Shown here: in pieces, positions 51,611 through 60,078 of the stretch
How positions within the stretch are numbered: the first letter of the stretch is position 1
How the letters are laid out: each line of letters begins with the position of its first letter
NCBI GenBank assembly: GCA_964555235.1
Contig: CAZKRU010000011.1
Location: forward strand, 1 to 64,000
Length of the DNA stretch: 64,000 nt
Origin: CAZKRU01 sp964555235
GTDB lineage: Bacteria; Verrucomicrobiota; Verrucomicrobiia; Methylacidiphilales; CAMAQI01
Direction: 5' to 3'
Position numbers and translations under genes: made by a program
The notes under the pieces: model-generated
What the model saw: only the letters and a program-made list of their open reading frames with translations
Database searches by the model: none
Told to the model about the DNA's origin: nothing

Positions 51611-52492
51611 ATGAAATCCCCTTGCTGGTGGCGATGGAAAAAGAGGATTAAGCAGTGGGAGCATCAGGCCGATCAGGCGATTTTTTGGACCGTCGGCGGA
51701 ATGCGCGCCCGGGCGGAGCGAATGGCCGGAGCCTTTGTGGTGAATCGATTGGACCTTACTTTCCCTCAACTTCCCCCATCACTTGAAGGAATCACCATCA
51801 CGCACCTCACGGATTTTCACTTTGGAACCACTTTCACCGCAGAGCGCCATCTCCCGCCCGTAATTCAAGCCTGTCATCAACTCAACAGCGACTTGATTTG
51901 CATCACCGGGGATTGGATCGATTTTTCCAACGAAGCCTTCGAGCAGGCCCTCCCCCAACTCCGAACGCTGCGGGCGCGGCTCGGAGTCTTTGGCTCCCTG
52001 GGAAATCACGATGCCTACGATCACCGCTGGCGTCTCATTCAACTCCTGCGTGACTGGCTGGAAGATCGGCTTCTTATCAATCAAGTCCGCGATCTTCTCA
52101 TTGGCAATGCTCTCCTCCGAATCATCGGCCTTGATTACACGGGTCACCGGGCCCGCGTTCGCCGTAACTGGAATTTTCTCCATCCAAAATCGAAAGTCCC
52201 TGCAGACTTTACCCTGGCCCTAGCTCACCATCCCAACGCCTTTCCGTTCCTAGCTGAAAACAAAGTCTCCCTGACCCTCAGCGGCCACACCCACGGCGGC
52301 CAAATCTCTCTCACCAAAGCCCCCGCTCCCGCCATTGGTCCAGTGACCCATCGATTTCGTCATGTCCGGGGATTTTACGAAAAGAACGGCTCCCAACTTT
52401 ACGTCAACAGCGGCCTCGGCTCGAGCATCCCCATTCGCTGGAACTGCCCGACGGAAATTGTTCAGTTTCGATTGAGCGGGAGCCCGAAATGA
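51611..52492 (+). CDS. Calcineurin-like metallophosphoesterase (YkuE/LpxG-like)
   Basis: 293 residues from the ATG at 51611 (MKSPCWWRWKKRIKQWEHQA); an in-frame extension to 51437 translates the word-repeat hairpin and is rejected. Five metal motifs are visible: THLTDFHFG, ITGDWIDFS, GSLGNHDAYD, LALAHHPN and LSGHTHGGQI. The group includes membrane-associated phosphoesterases such as chlamydial LpxG, which hydrolyses UDP-diacylglucosamine in lipid A synthesis. Such a role is possible here but not shown. Confidence 0.82.
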   Translation: MKSPCWWRWKKRIKQWEHQADQAIFWTVGGMRARAERMAGAFVVNRLDLTFPQLPPSLEGITITHLTDFHFGTTFTAERHLPPVIQACHQLNSDLICITGDWIDFSNEAFEQALPQLRTLRARLGVFGSLGNHDAYDHRWRLIQLLRDWLEDRLLINQVRDLLIGNALLRIIGLDYTGHRARVRRNWNFLHPKSKVPADFTLALAHHPNAFPFLAENKVSLTLSGHTHGGQISLTKAPAPAIGPVTHRFRHVRGFYEKNGSQLYVNSGLGSSIPIRWNCPTEIVQFRLSGSPK

Positions 52493-52511
52493 AATAATCA
52501 GCCACCGATAC

Positions 52512-52539
52512 TTGCAATTACACTTTAGAACTGTATAGT
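52512..52539 (+). promoter_or_regulatory. Promoter of the third antitoxin gene
   Basis: TTGCAA (52512-52517), 16 bp, TATAGT (52534-52539). The antitoxin ATG at 52550 is ten bases beyond the -10 box, so the transcript would begin about four bases before the start codon. Confidence 0.5.
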
Positions 52540-52549
52540 ACGACTAGAC

Positions 52550-52783
52550 ATGAATGCATCTATCGTTGAACTGCGCTACAAAATGAGAGATATCCTTGAG
52601 GCTCTAGCACGCAATGAAGAAGTCACCGTCCTTCATCGCGGAAAGGCAAGAGGCGTCATCAAGCCACTTCTCACAAAGACGACTCGAGTCCAAGACCATC
52701 CCTTCTTTGGAAGCCAAAAGCCCTCCGAAAGCGTTGATGCGGTCATGAATCGTCTCCGAGCCCCGCGAACTGATGCTTTTTGA
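52550..52783 (+). CDS. Antitoxin of a PIN toxin pair (Phd-like)
   Basis: 77 residues. IVELRYKMRDILEALARNEE near 5-24 and VTVLHRGKARGVIKPLL near 25-41 match the compact Phd/YefM-type DNA-binding region. The C-terminal half contains DHPFFG and a helix (ESVDAVMNRLRAPR) that probably covers the toxin. Overlaps the toxin start by 11 bp. Probably autoregulatory like others of the family. Confidence 0.8.
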   Translation: MNASIVELRYKMRDILEALARNEEVTVLHRGKARGVIKPLLTKTTRVQDHPFFGSQKPSESVDAVMNRLRAPRTDAF

Positions 52784-53150
52784 CACGGATGTTTTTATCT
52801 GGGCACAGCGTGGCAATATTCGCGCTGCGAAAATGATTGATGAAACCGAATCGCGATTTATCTCGATTCAAACCTACATGGAATTTCTTCAAGGCTCAAA
52901 AGATTCCAGACAACTCAAGTTGAACAAAGATTTCCTGAGTGCCATGGGTTTTACCACCCTTGGATTTACGGAACGAATCGGACACCGAGCCGCCGTTTAC
53001 ATCGAAAGCTACAGCCTCCCCCATGGCTTACGAACGGGTGATGCTATCGTTGCTGCAACCGCTCAAGAACACAATCTCCCTCTTGCTACTTCTAACGTGA
53101 AGCATTACCGCCATATTCCAGGTCTCATCCTCAAGGTTCTCAAACCGTAA
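52773..53150 (+). CDS. PIN-domain toxin (VapC-like)
   Basis: 125 residues. LFDTDVFIWAQRG gives the first Asp (4 or 6), Glu37 (TYMEFLQG) and Asp90 (LRTGDAIVAATAQEH) follow, and the fourth position reads TSNVKHYRHI, with Asn as in FitB-like PIN proteins. Predicted Mg-dependent ribonuclease inhibited by the upstream antitoxin. Confidence 0.88.
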   Translation: MLFDTDVFIWAQRGNIRAAKMIDETESRFISIQTYMEFLQGSKDSRQLKLNKDFLSAMGFTTLGFTERIGHRAAVYIESYSLPHGLRTGDAIVAATAQEHNLPLATSNVKHYRHIPGLILKVLKP

Positions 53151-53155
53151 TCCGC

Positions 53156-53269
53156 ATGAACCCATTTCATATCCTCAAAGGACTTGCATACGCATTCTTT
53201 GGCATCGCTACCTTTTCTTACGGCTTTAATTTTGCTTATGGCACTTTTCAACGAACTCCCGCATACTAA
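53156..53269 (+). CDS. Possible small membrane peptide, 37 residues
   Basis: MNPFHILKGLAYAFFGIATF then a short polar end. One hydrophobic helix. It ends with TAA directly followed by the GTG of the next frame. It starts six bases after the PIN toxin gene. No family; coding status is uncertain. Confidence 0.35.
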   Translation: MNPFHILKGLAYAFFGIATFSYGFNFAYGTFQRTPAY

Positions 53270-53595
53270 GTGCTTATCGTTCCGATTCTAAGCACCTTCA
53301 TTTTCGGAATTGTTACCTGGTTTTTTTGCCGAGCGATTTCTTTCTTCACAAACCCATGGTGGTCTGGAATTCCTCTTGTTTTATTTTTAGCATTACAAAG
53401 CCTCATACTGTTCGCATTTGCGGCGGTACATTCGCAGATCCCACGAGCGGCCCCAGCCTCGAACTTATTCCCTTTATGTATTGGATTATGTCAGGGCTAG
53501 GCCTTGCTTGTTCCTACGTTATTGTGGTGATTTATAAATTTATTGAGGGGTATAAAAATGAGAAAAATAAAAACATCTCTCCCAAAAATTCTTAA
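53270..53595 (+). pseudogene. Membrane protein gene interrupted by a frameshift
   Basis: A GTG at 53270 opens MLIVPILSTFIFGIVTWFFC and a second helix (PLVLFLALQSLILFAFAAV), stopping at 53500 shortly after a CCCC run (53451-53454). In the other frame an uninterrupted SLELIPFMYWIMSGLGLACS with a third helix continues to 53595. One missing C in the run would join them into a protein of about 108 residues with three helices. Either a recent mutation or a sequencing error. Confidence 0.45.
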
Positions 53596-53712
53596 AAAAC
53601 GTTCCAGATTAGCCATCACGACGCATAGCTCAGCTGGTTTGTGTCGAATTTGGTAGCGAGTTGACGTAGCGGTGTTCGTGTCATGATGTCTTTTGTGACT
53701 TTTGGAGGTTCC

Positions 53713-53789
53713 GTCTCTTCCTTTCTCCCGTATCAACCACAAATTGGTAGGGCAACCTCTCCGAGGGCGCCGCTTCTTAGAGGTTGCCA
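53713..53789. repeat. Repeat family A copy with conserved 5' flank
   Basis: The flank CTTCCTTTCTCCCGTATCAA (53718-53737) also precedes the 57166 copy. Then TTGGTAGGGCAACCTCTCCG, core GAGGGCGCCG and AGAGGTTGCC, which pairs with GGCAACCTCT. The rest of the 53596-53961 gap has a CACGGAATTCACGGATGACA word repeat and no gene that I can support. Confidence 0.8.
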
Positions 53790-53961
53790 TCGTGATTCAG
53801 ATTCACCACGGAATTCACGGATGACACGGAATGATTCAATCTCTTCAGAAGATGTCTCATTTTTTATTTGCAATCCACCGATCTACCGCCGTCTGTCAAT
53901 TCGTGAAAGTTAGATGCGTCCCCATTGCTATAACAGAAACGGAGGCATGATTTCCTTCATT

Positions 53962-55698
53962 CTAGTCATTTGGAGTCATCCTAAAATTCCCGTTCGCTGA
54001 TAAAATCACGTTCCCTCCACCAGCGGTGCTCACATATATTTCTCCTGATTTGGTTTTACCCGTGGAGCCTGGGGCACCAGGAAGTGCTCGCCATGGTTCA
54101 GCTCGCCAACTTCCTTTTGCGCTAGCCTTTAACTCATAAATCATGCCGCGGTTGCTACCCATATGACTAAGTCCTGCAACGGCTACCTGTTTTTCGCCAA
54201 TCGTAAAGATGTCGCGAATGTTTTCTTTAAGCAGGAGAGTTATGCTTCCATCATCGCGAATAAAAACAAGTTCTCCTCCCCATTCTCCACGATGACTTCC
54301 AGCGATCCATCCATTATTGACTCGCAGAGCAACATCAGGAGTTTGATGTTCTGCGATATTATCCTGATTATCTTCAACAGAATTTAGAATTTTTGTGTTG
54401 TAGGAGAGTTTTTGAATTTTCTTGGATGATTTGTTTTTGTAGAGCTTGAGCTCTAAAGGTTCCTCGATAAGTGACGGGCTCCTTGCCTCATCGGATTTAA
54501 TTTTAAAGTCCTCATAATCGAAAAACTCCCGGAATAAATTTTCATGCTGAAACTGCGATTGATAGGGCTCTGACGTTTTGATGTGATTTGCTGCGATTGC
54601 TGCGGTCTTACGGACTGCCGGATGCCAATGTTTCATTGATATTTCGTTTAGGGAGCTCTCGGCAATTTTCTCGTGCAGTCTTCCAAGCGATTGTGCAGCG
54701 ATCCAGTTAGTGATGACATCGCTCGGTTCCGTTAACAGATCCAACAGTAACGGAGCGGACTTTTTGTATTTGATAAATCCTAGAGCTCTGGCGGCAGCCC
54801 TTCGTATCCCCCAATCAGGATGTTTCAAAAGTTTAACGACCTCTTCTCCAGCTTCAACTGCTGGCTGTCCAATTTCTGATATATCCCGAAGGACAATGAT
54901 ACTTGGTTTGTCTCTTAAAATACCGGAATAAATTTTGCCGGATTCGATTGATCGAATTCCAATCAGGACTTGATTTACACTATCTTTTAGTTCCGGATTG
55001 GATGCTCTAAGTTTGATTAACTCTGGCTCCACCACAAGGCCTGGCTCCTTTAAGTATCTTAGCATGGAAATAAAAGATATCCGCAATTGAGTTGAATATT
55101 GGTTATTGTAAATGAGCTTCATTAAAGCCAATGCGGCTTCCTTACGCTCATGCGACTTCATTTTTCCAAGAGCGACTCCCAACAAATGATAGATCCCTTC
55201 GTTGTTACCATTGTCGGCAATGGCGAATTCAATCATGTAAGGAAGTGTTCGGATCCCTTGCTGTTGCATGGCATTGGCTTCTTGATTTGCAGGTGAAGAG
55301 CGAGCATTCAGATAGCGTCTCACAGTTTCTTTTGCCGCTTCGGGACAATTAATGCGTCCGAGTGCATTTGGAAGCCCACCAATTCCTCTATCCAAACCTA
55401 TTATAATTTTAGGAAGGTATTTTTTGTCAATTTCATCAGTATGTCCCAAGGCATCTGCCGCGATTTCGGCGACATCCTTATTGGGATGAGATAGTAATTC
55501 GATGAGACGTGGAATCGCCTCTTTCTGATATTTAAGAATTTTATCGATGTAATCTTTTTCTGTTTTGTAAAGTAAAGGCTGATGTTTTGCCAATTGCTCA
55601 ATTTGCGCAAGAAGTTGATCAAGGCTTTCATCTTCAGCGGACATTACTGGAAGTAATGATAAGGTTATCAGGAGAAGTTGAAGAATCAGGATTTTCAT
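53962..55698 (-). CDS. Exported HEAT-repeat protein
   Basis: 578 residues with a signal peptide (MKILILQLLLITLSLLPVMS-AED). HEAT-type helical repeats fill about 60-370, for example IPRLIELLSHPNKDVAEIAA, VVKLLKHPDWGIRRAAARAL and LLLDLLTEPSDVITNWIAAQ. The C-terminal 140 residues are beta-rich (GGELVFIRDDGSITLLLKEN; IGEKQVAVAGLSHMGSNRG), perhaps a small propeller-like domain. Likely an extracytoplasmic scaffold. The gene is more AT-rich than its neighbours, which may mean acquisition. Function unknown. Confidence 0.75.
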   Translation of the reverse strand: MKILILQLLLITLSLLPVMSAEDESLDQLLAQIEQLAKHQPLLYKTEKDYIDKILKYQKEAIPRLIELLSHPNKDVAEIAADALGHTDEIDKKYLPKIIIGLDRGIGGLPNALGRINCPEAAKETVRRYLNARSSPANQEANAMQQQGIRTLPYMIEFAIADNGNNEGIYHLLGVALGKMKSHERKEAALALMKLIYNNQYSTQLRISFISMLRYLKEPGLVVEPELIKLRASNPELKDSVNQVLIGIRSIESGKIYSGILRDKPSIIVLRDISEIGQPAVEAGEEVVKLLKHPDWGIRRAAARALGFIKYKKSAPLLLDLLTEPSDVITNWIAAQSLGRLHEKIAESSLNEISMKHWHPAVRKTAAIAANHIKTSEPYQSQFQHENLFREFFDYEDFKIKSDEARSPSLIEEPLELKLYKNKSSKKIQKLSYNTKILNSVEDNQDNIAEHQTPDVALRVNNGWIAGSHRGEWGGELVFIRDDGSITLLLKENIRDIFTIGEKQVAVAGLSHMGSNRGMIYELKASAKGSWRAEPWRALPGAPGSTGKTKSGEIYVSTAGGGNVILSANGNFRMTPND

Positions 55699-55792
55699 AT
55701 TTACTTAAGTTATCATCAACTTATTGCAGATGGCTCCTAGTTGAAAAGAAAGAAGCATGAGGAGCGCAAAAGAGACCGACTTGAATGAGATG

Positions 55793-55902
55793 ACGGCGCC
55801 CTCGGAGAGGTCGCCCTACCAAGCGTCACCCTATGATGCAAAGCTCCATAGAGTGCTCCCCTCCCCAAGCCGCGGCGGGTTCGTCGAACCCGCCCTACCA
55901 AG
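55793..55902. repeat. Repeat family A copy, two modules
   Basis: GGCGCCCTCGGAGAGGTCGC followed by CCTACCAA (55795-55822), then a spacer and GCGGCGGGTTCGTCGAACCC followed by GCCCTACCAA (55871-55901). Both modules end with the same CGCCCTACCAA. They fill the 260-bp gap before rlmN. Confidence 0.85.
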
Positions 55903-55958
55903 GGCGTTCATGAGGGTTTAAATTCCCTATTGAAATCGGATTCTCATCGGCGCAATCT

Positions 55959-57068
55959 GTGGATTCATTTCTGATGCTGTCCCCCGAATCATTACCCGCA
56001 CTGACCGACTGGAGCTTGCCACGCTTGGAATCTTGGTTGGAACAGCGCCAATGGAAGCCGTCCCATGCCGCCCGGATTTTGCGGCGTGCCTACGGGATGG
56101 GATCCCAGGCGGATCCTTCCAAAAAGCTTCCTCAAGCTTTGGAGGATTCTCTCGCAAAATCCTTTTCAACGGAATGCACGCGTTTGGCTCACCGTCAGGT
56201 TTCCGAAGATGGGACGGCAAAGCTGCTGATTCAACTGAGAGATGGCCGCACCGTGGAATCCGTTCTGATGCCGGACTATCATCCGGATCGCGCCTCGGGC
56301 TGTCTTTCGAGTCAGGTCGGCTGCGCGATGGGATGTGATTTTTGCGCGACGACCCAAACCGGGTTTGAGCGAAATCTCACCTCGGGCGAAATCCTCGAGC
56401 AGTGGATTCGACTCCGGGCGGAGGCTCAAACTTCCGGACGCACCCTGCGCACGATTGTTTTCATGGGGATGGGGGAACCGATGCTCAATCTCGCCAACCT
56501 CATTCCGGCGATCGAACGCATGGCGGCATCGAAGTTGGGGGCTTTGGGGTGGCGTCAAATCACGGTCTCAACCGTCGGAATTATTCCTGGGATTCAAGCC
56601 CTTCAAAAAGCAAATCTCGGGGTGCATCTGGCGCTCTCCTTGCACGCGCCGGATGATGCGACACGCACGCAACTTTTACCCATGGGTCAACGGTTTGAAG
56701 TTCAAGAGATCCTCGCCGCGGCCGACGCCTACCAAGCGGCGAGTGGCCGTATCACCACGATTCAGTATTGTTTACTGGAAGGAGTCAACGACTCCCTGGC
56801 GCAAGCGCGCGACCTCGCCCGACTCCTTCAGGGGCGGCGCATGCACGTCAATCTATTGCGCTACAATCCGACGGGGCTCAGTCTCATCGGACGGCTTTAT
56901 GCGCCGAGCTCCATGGAAACGACACAGGCATTTTTGGAAGAACTTCGCCGTCACCAGGTTGTCGCCCATCTCCGGCGCGCCCGAGGATCCGACATCGACG
57001 CCGCCTGCGGTCAGCTGCGAAGGCGGACCGCGGGTGTATCCGCAGATTTCGCCGATGAACGCAGATAA
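55959..57068 (+). CDS. rlmN: Dual-specificity 23S rRNA/tRNA adenine-C2 methyltransferase RlmN
   Basis: 369 residues. Radical-SAM Cys are C122, C126 and C129 (GCAMGCDFCATTQTGF); the methyl-accepting Cys is in GSDIDAACGQL near the end. FMGMGEPMLNL and VSTVGIIPGI are typical. Methylates A2503 of 23S rRNA and A37 of some tRNAs. The start is a GTG at 55959; an ATG at 55974 is an alternative. The last residues (TAGVSADFADERR) are encoded by a word repeat (CGCAGATTTCGCCGATGAAC). Confidence 0.95.
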   Translation: MDSFLMLSPESLPALTDWSLPRLESWLEQRQWKPSHAARILRRAYGMGSQADPSKKLPQALEDSLAKSFSTECTRLAHRQVSEDGTAKLLIQLRDGRTVESVLMPDYHPDRASGCLSSQVGCAMGCDFCATTQTGFERNLTSGEILEQWIRLRAEAQTSGRTLRTIVFMGMGEPMLNLANLIPAIERMAASKLGALGWRQITVSTVGIIPGIQALQKANLGVHLALSLHAPDDATRTQLLPMGQRFEVQEILAAADAYQAASGRITTIQYCLLEGVNDSLAQARDLARLLQGRRMHVNLLRYNPTGLSLIGRLYAPSSMETTQAFLEELRRHQVVAHLRRARGSDIDAACGQLRRRTAGVSADFADERR

Positions 57069-57131
57069 AAAACACAAAATCGAAAATACAATGGAGACAT
57101 ATCCCGTTCAACGACTTTTGAGTTTTTCATA

Positions 57132-57300
57132 AGCCCCTCTTCCTTTCTCCCGCATCAACCAGAAATTGGTAGAGCGAGTTGACGGCCTCGACTCCCGTCG
57201 AACTCCGCCCTTCGGGTTCATCGGATGGTTCCATGTTGTCCGCTCCGCGCTCCACGTCCCCTCCCAAAGCCACGGCGGGGTCATCGACCCCGCCCTACCA
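57132..57300. repeat. Repeat family A, longest copy, with shared flank
   Basis: Starts with the flank CTTCCTTTCTCCCGCATCAA (57139-57158), then TTGGTAGAGCGAGTTGACGG and CCGAACTCCGCC-type inner parts shared (inverted) with the 48551 copy, then CACGGCGGGGTCATCGACCC and CGCCCTACCA. It may be a composite of two modules. The 349-bp gap holds this repeat and the fabH remnant. Confidence 0.8.
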
Positions 57301-57306
57301 AAAAAC

Positions 57307-57357
57307 TCACCACTCAAGTACGATGCTTGCCCACGTCAGTCCGCCCCCAAAGACCGC
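57307..57357 (-). pseudogene. Remnant of a fabH 3' end
   Basis: The minus strand reads AVFGGGLTWASIVLEW-stop, nearly identical in protein to the C-terminus of the fabH product (TAFGGGLTWASIVLEW-stop at 59080-59130), but with several changes at codon third positions. An in-frame stop lies just upstream. It looks like the last 16 codons of a second, diverged fabH or of an old duplication. Confidence 0.65.
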
Positions 57358-57417
57358 ACAATTTTAGGGACGTGTCTAAAAGTTTACGTTGGCTCTAACA
57401 CTGTTGCTAATTTTTCA

Positions 57418-58011
57418 TCATTTTTTCTTCATAAAATATCGTAGGATTAACCCAATTACTGCGATTGTTATGATCAACCGTATTAGACCATCAAGACCAT
57501 GATTCACGCGTTCCACAGTCGTGAGCCAATTTGTTTTACTTTCTAATCCAGCAAGTGTGCTGTTTAGCAAGCCGAGCAACTCTGGCTCATCGGAAGCTGG
57601 GCCAAATATACGAATCTGAATCGCTCTTGGAACTGTGGGAACCTGAGCATTTAATGTTACCCAAGATTGATCTTCGCCCTTCTCTTCTATGCGAAATGTA
57701 TCTATATCAAAGGTTTTCCATTTAACCTTTATTACATTGACTCCCTGTTTAGCTGGCACCACTTTTGATAAATCCTCACGACCAATTGTGCCTCCAAGGT
57801 CAGAAATACTTAAAAGCCGGACTAATCCGCTTTTTTGCTCATTCCATCGTCCTACAGCAATCAATTCGTTTTTTAGCGTAGGAACCGATTTCATATCCTC
57901 ATACTCGTGGGGTAACGGAACTGAAATATTAAAACCGTTATCACGAATTTCTGCGCCGCACAAATCCCACAGACTCACAGCGTAAACCAGTAATACACAA
58001 AGTGTTTTCAT
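57418..58011 (-). CDS. Exported, C-terminally membrane-anchored hypothetical protein
   Basis: 197 residues from the ATG at 58011 (MKTLCVLLVYAVSLWDLCGA, signal peptide). The central domain is beta-rich (FNISVPLPHEYEDMKSVPTL; VNVIKVKWKTFDIDTFRIEE) and a final helix (LIRLIITIAVIGLILRYFM) with KKK end anchors it. Codons upstream of 58011 in frame are judged non-coding. AT-richer than neighbours. It lies between a fabH remnant and the archaemetzincin gene. No family recognised. Confidence 0.65.
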   Translation of the reverse strand: MKTLCVLLVYAVSLWDLCGAEIRDNGFNISVPLPHEYEDMKSVPTLKNELIAVGRWNEQKSGLVRLLSISDLGGTIGREDLSKVVPAKQGVNVIKVKWKTFDIDTFRIEEKGEDQSWVTLNAQVPTVPRAIQIRIFGPASDEPELLGLLNSTLAGLESKTNWLTTVERVNHGLDGLIRLIITIAVIGLILRYFMKKK

Positions 58012-58153
58012 AGTGCAAATCATACGTACTGGCGATCCGAGTGTCATAACCTTAAATCTTAGAGGAGAAGCTTTGGGAGTTAAAGCAATCAAATCGTTTC
58101 TGAAACGACCCATCATTGAGGAGCAACGGGAAAATGCCTTAAAATTTGACCGA

Positions 58154-59086
58154 CTACTTCTTCTCCTGATTGATGCCCTCCAAAATTTTCACAACCTTCT
58201 CGTAGTAGACACTCTCCTCGGGAAAGTCGTAACGCTCCGTATAGCGCATCATTTTTTGTGCCCAATCGAGGGGAGCAACTCCCGTGGCCCACCAAAGTTT
58301 ATGGAGACACTCCGGACAAAAACGGAGCGGGGCATGATCGGTCTCGTAGAGACTGTTCGTTCCATTCATCAGGCACTGAAAGGAAAGACAATGGGTGATT
58401 CCGTACATGTGACCGGTTTCGTGAAGCGCAATTTTTAAGGCTCGCTCACGACGAAGTCTTAATGGAGTCGGAAATTTCGCATTGCGAGCTTCATAACGAT
58501 AAATCGACCAAATCCCGACTCGATCCCGAAACGAGGCCTGTCCAAAAACAAAGTTCCAATTTTGACCGGGCCAGAGATCCATCGTGGTTAATCCCAAAAC
58601 CGCTATCGCATCCTTGGGTCGACGTGGATGTAACACCTCGTTCAGCAAATAAGTCGTAAGAAGCTGTGAATCCCCCCATTTAGGGTGACCGCGTTGTGCC
58701 GACTCAGGAATCTTCTCAAGTCCAATGTCAGGGAGCAGAGAAACCGGCGCCCCAAACGCGGCTTCCATTGCCGAAGCAATGGAGGTCAAGAGAGGACCTA
58801 TCGAGTCGGCATCGACACCAATTGGCTGAAGATAAAGCTTTCGAAGGATCTCATTCGGACGATTCGGGTCAGAATCTTGATACTCCTCAAAGGAAATCAC
58901 CCGCTCATCCGGATGCCCCAGACTCCATGATGTTGGTTGAAAGGGAGTATGCAACGGCGATAAAGCTTGTGCAGCATTTTGCAGCGAATCGCCCGAGCGC
59001 ACTTTTCCCAACGAAATCAAAAATACAACAACCAAAAGAGCCATCAAATGAATGTAGCTCAGTCTCTTCAAAAATCCCCTCACCAT
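58154..59086 (-). CDS. Archaemetzincin-like zinc metalloprotease with signal peptide
   Basis: 310 residues. The zinc site is H222-E-T-G-H226-x5-H232-C233, followed by C238-x-M240 and C257-x2-C260, the exact HExxHxxGxxHC-x4-CxM...CxxC layout of archaemetzincins, with a second zinc held by the four Cys. The N-terminus (GFLKRLSYIHLMALLVVVFL, then IS) is a signal peptide or anchor, unlike typical cytosolic family members. Its start overlaps the fabH stop by seven bases, so it is co-transcribed with lipid genes. Substrate unknown. Confidence 0.85.
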   Translation of the reverse strand: MVRGFLKRLSYIHLMALLVVVFLISLGKVRSGDSLQNAAQALSPLHTPFQPTSWSLGHPDERVISFEEYQDSDPNRPNEILRKLYLQPIGVDADSIGPLLTSIASAMEAAFGAPVSLLPDIGLEKIPESAQRGHPKWGDSQLLTTYLLNEVLHPRRPKDAIAVLGLTTMDLWPGQNWNFVFGQASFRDRVGIWSIYRYEARNAKFPTPLRLRRERALKIALHETGHMYGITHCLSFQCLMNGTNSLYETDHAPLRFCPECLHKLWWATGVAPLDWAQKMMRYTERYDFPEESVYYEKVVKILEGINQEKK

Positions 59087-60078
59087 TCGAGCACAATGCT
59101 CGCCCAGGTCAGGCCGCCGCCAAAAGCCGTGAGCAGTAAGAGATCTCCGCGCTTTAATTTTCCGTCGGTTTCGAGTTCATGAAGGGCGACCGGAATGCAT
59201 GCGGCGGACATATTTCCGTAGCGGTGCAAATTGACGTAAAACTTTTCCGATGGGAGCTCAAATCGATCAGCAACGGCGGAAACGATTCTTAAATTCGCCT
59301 GATGCGGAATCACCCAGGCCAGTTGCGACGGTTTGACTCCCGCCTTTTCAAGACAGTGCGTCGAGGATTCGTTCATCGCATTGACGGCGAGTTTGAAGAT
59401 TTCTTTCCCCGCCATGATGAGGAAATTCTTTCCCTGCGCGAGAGATTCCGGAGAGACTGGGATTCGACATCCCCCTCCCGGAACCGTCAAAAGATCCGTT
59501 TTGGAACCATCCGATCCGAGTTCAGAAGCGAGTAGTCCTCTTCCTTCCGTCGTCGGCTGAAGCAGAACCGCCCCCGCACCATCGCCAAAAATGACGCACG
59601 TGTTTCGATCTTTCCAATTGATCAGCGACGAGGTCTTCTCCGCACCAATCACGAGAACATTTTTAAAAAGTCCGCCACCAATCATCTGATCTGCCACCAC
59701 CAGCGCGTAGAGAAATCCCGAACAGGCCGCCTGCAAATCAAAGGCTCCTGCGCGAGTCGCTCCAATCGCATGCTGAATCCGACACGCCGTCGACGCGCAA
59801 CCGGTATCCGGAGAAAAAGTCGCCACAATAATCAGATCGACCGCTTCCGGCTTCACCTTGGCGTGACGCAACGCTTCAATAGCCGCTTTCGCTCCAAGAT
59901 CCGAGGTAAACTCATTTTCCGCCGCAATACGGCGTTCCTTAATTCCGGTGCGCGACGTAATCCACTCGTCGGTCGTATCGACCATCTTCTCGAGTTCGGC
60001 GTTCGTCAGGATTCGCTTCGGAAGATAAGCTCCCGTCCCCGCAATCCGCGAACGAATCTTACGCTGCGGCGCGTTCAT
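59080..60078 (-). CDS. fabH: 3-oxoacyl-ACP synthase III
   Basis: 332 residues. Catalytic triad elements are visible: the Cys in LQAACSGFLYAL near 118-129, His in AWVIPHQANLRI near 255-266, and Asn in RYGNMSAACIPVAL near 285-298. Condenses acetyl-CoA or a similar acyl-CoA with malonyl-ACP to start fatty acid synthesis. Overlaps plsX by 20 bp in the standard yceD-rpmF-plsX-fabH order. Confidence 0.96.
   Translation of the reverse strand: MNAPQRKIRSRIAGTGAYLPKRILTNAELEKMVDTTDEWITSRTGIKERRIAAENEFTSDLGAKAAIEALRHAKVKPEAVDLIIVATFSPDTGCASTACRIQHAIGATRAGAFDLQAACSGFLYALVVADQMIGGGLFKNVLVIGAEKTSSLINWKDRNTCVIFGDGAGAVLLQPTTEGRGLLASELGSDGSKTDLLTVPGGGCRIPVSPESLAQGKNFLIMAGKEIFKLAVNAMNESSTHCLEKAGVKPSQLAWVIPHQANLRIVSAVADRFELPSEKFYVNLHRYGNMSAACIPVALHELETDGKLKRGDLLLLTAFGGGLTWASIVLEW

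Noticed and set aside
53617..53640. tRNA-like 5' half (CATAGCTCAGCTGGTT)
   Set aside because: It resembles an acceptor/D-arm junction, but no anticodon arm, T arm or matching acceptor strand follows. It could be an att-site scar, but without a second copy I cannot support this.
56335..57132. 265-codon open frame overlapping rlmN in another frame
   Set aside because: Arg/Ser-rich shadow of rlmN, whose Cys motifs identify the true frame.
57166..57444. 92-codon plus-strand open frame
   Set aside because: It is a translation of repeat A and of the antisense of the fabH remnant.
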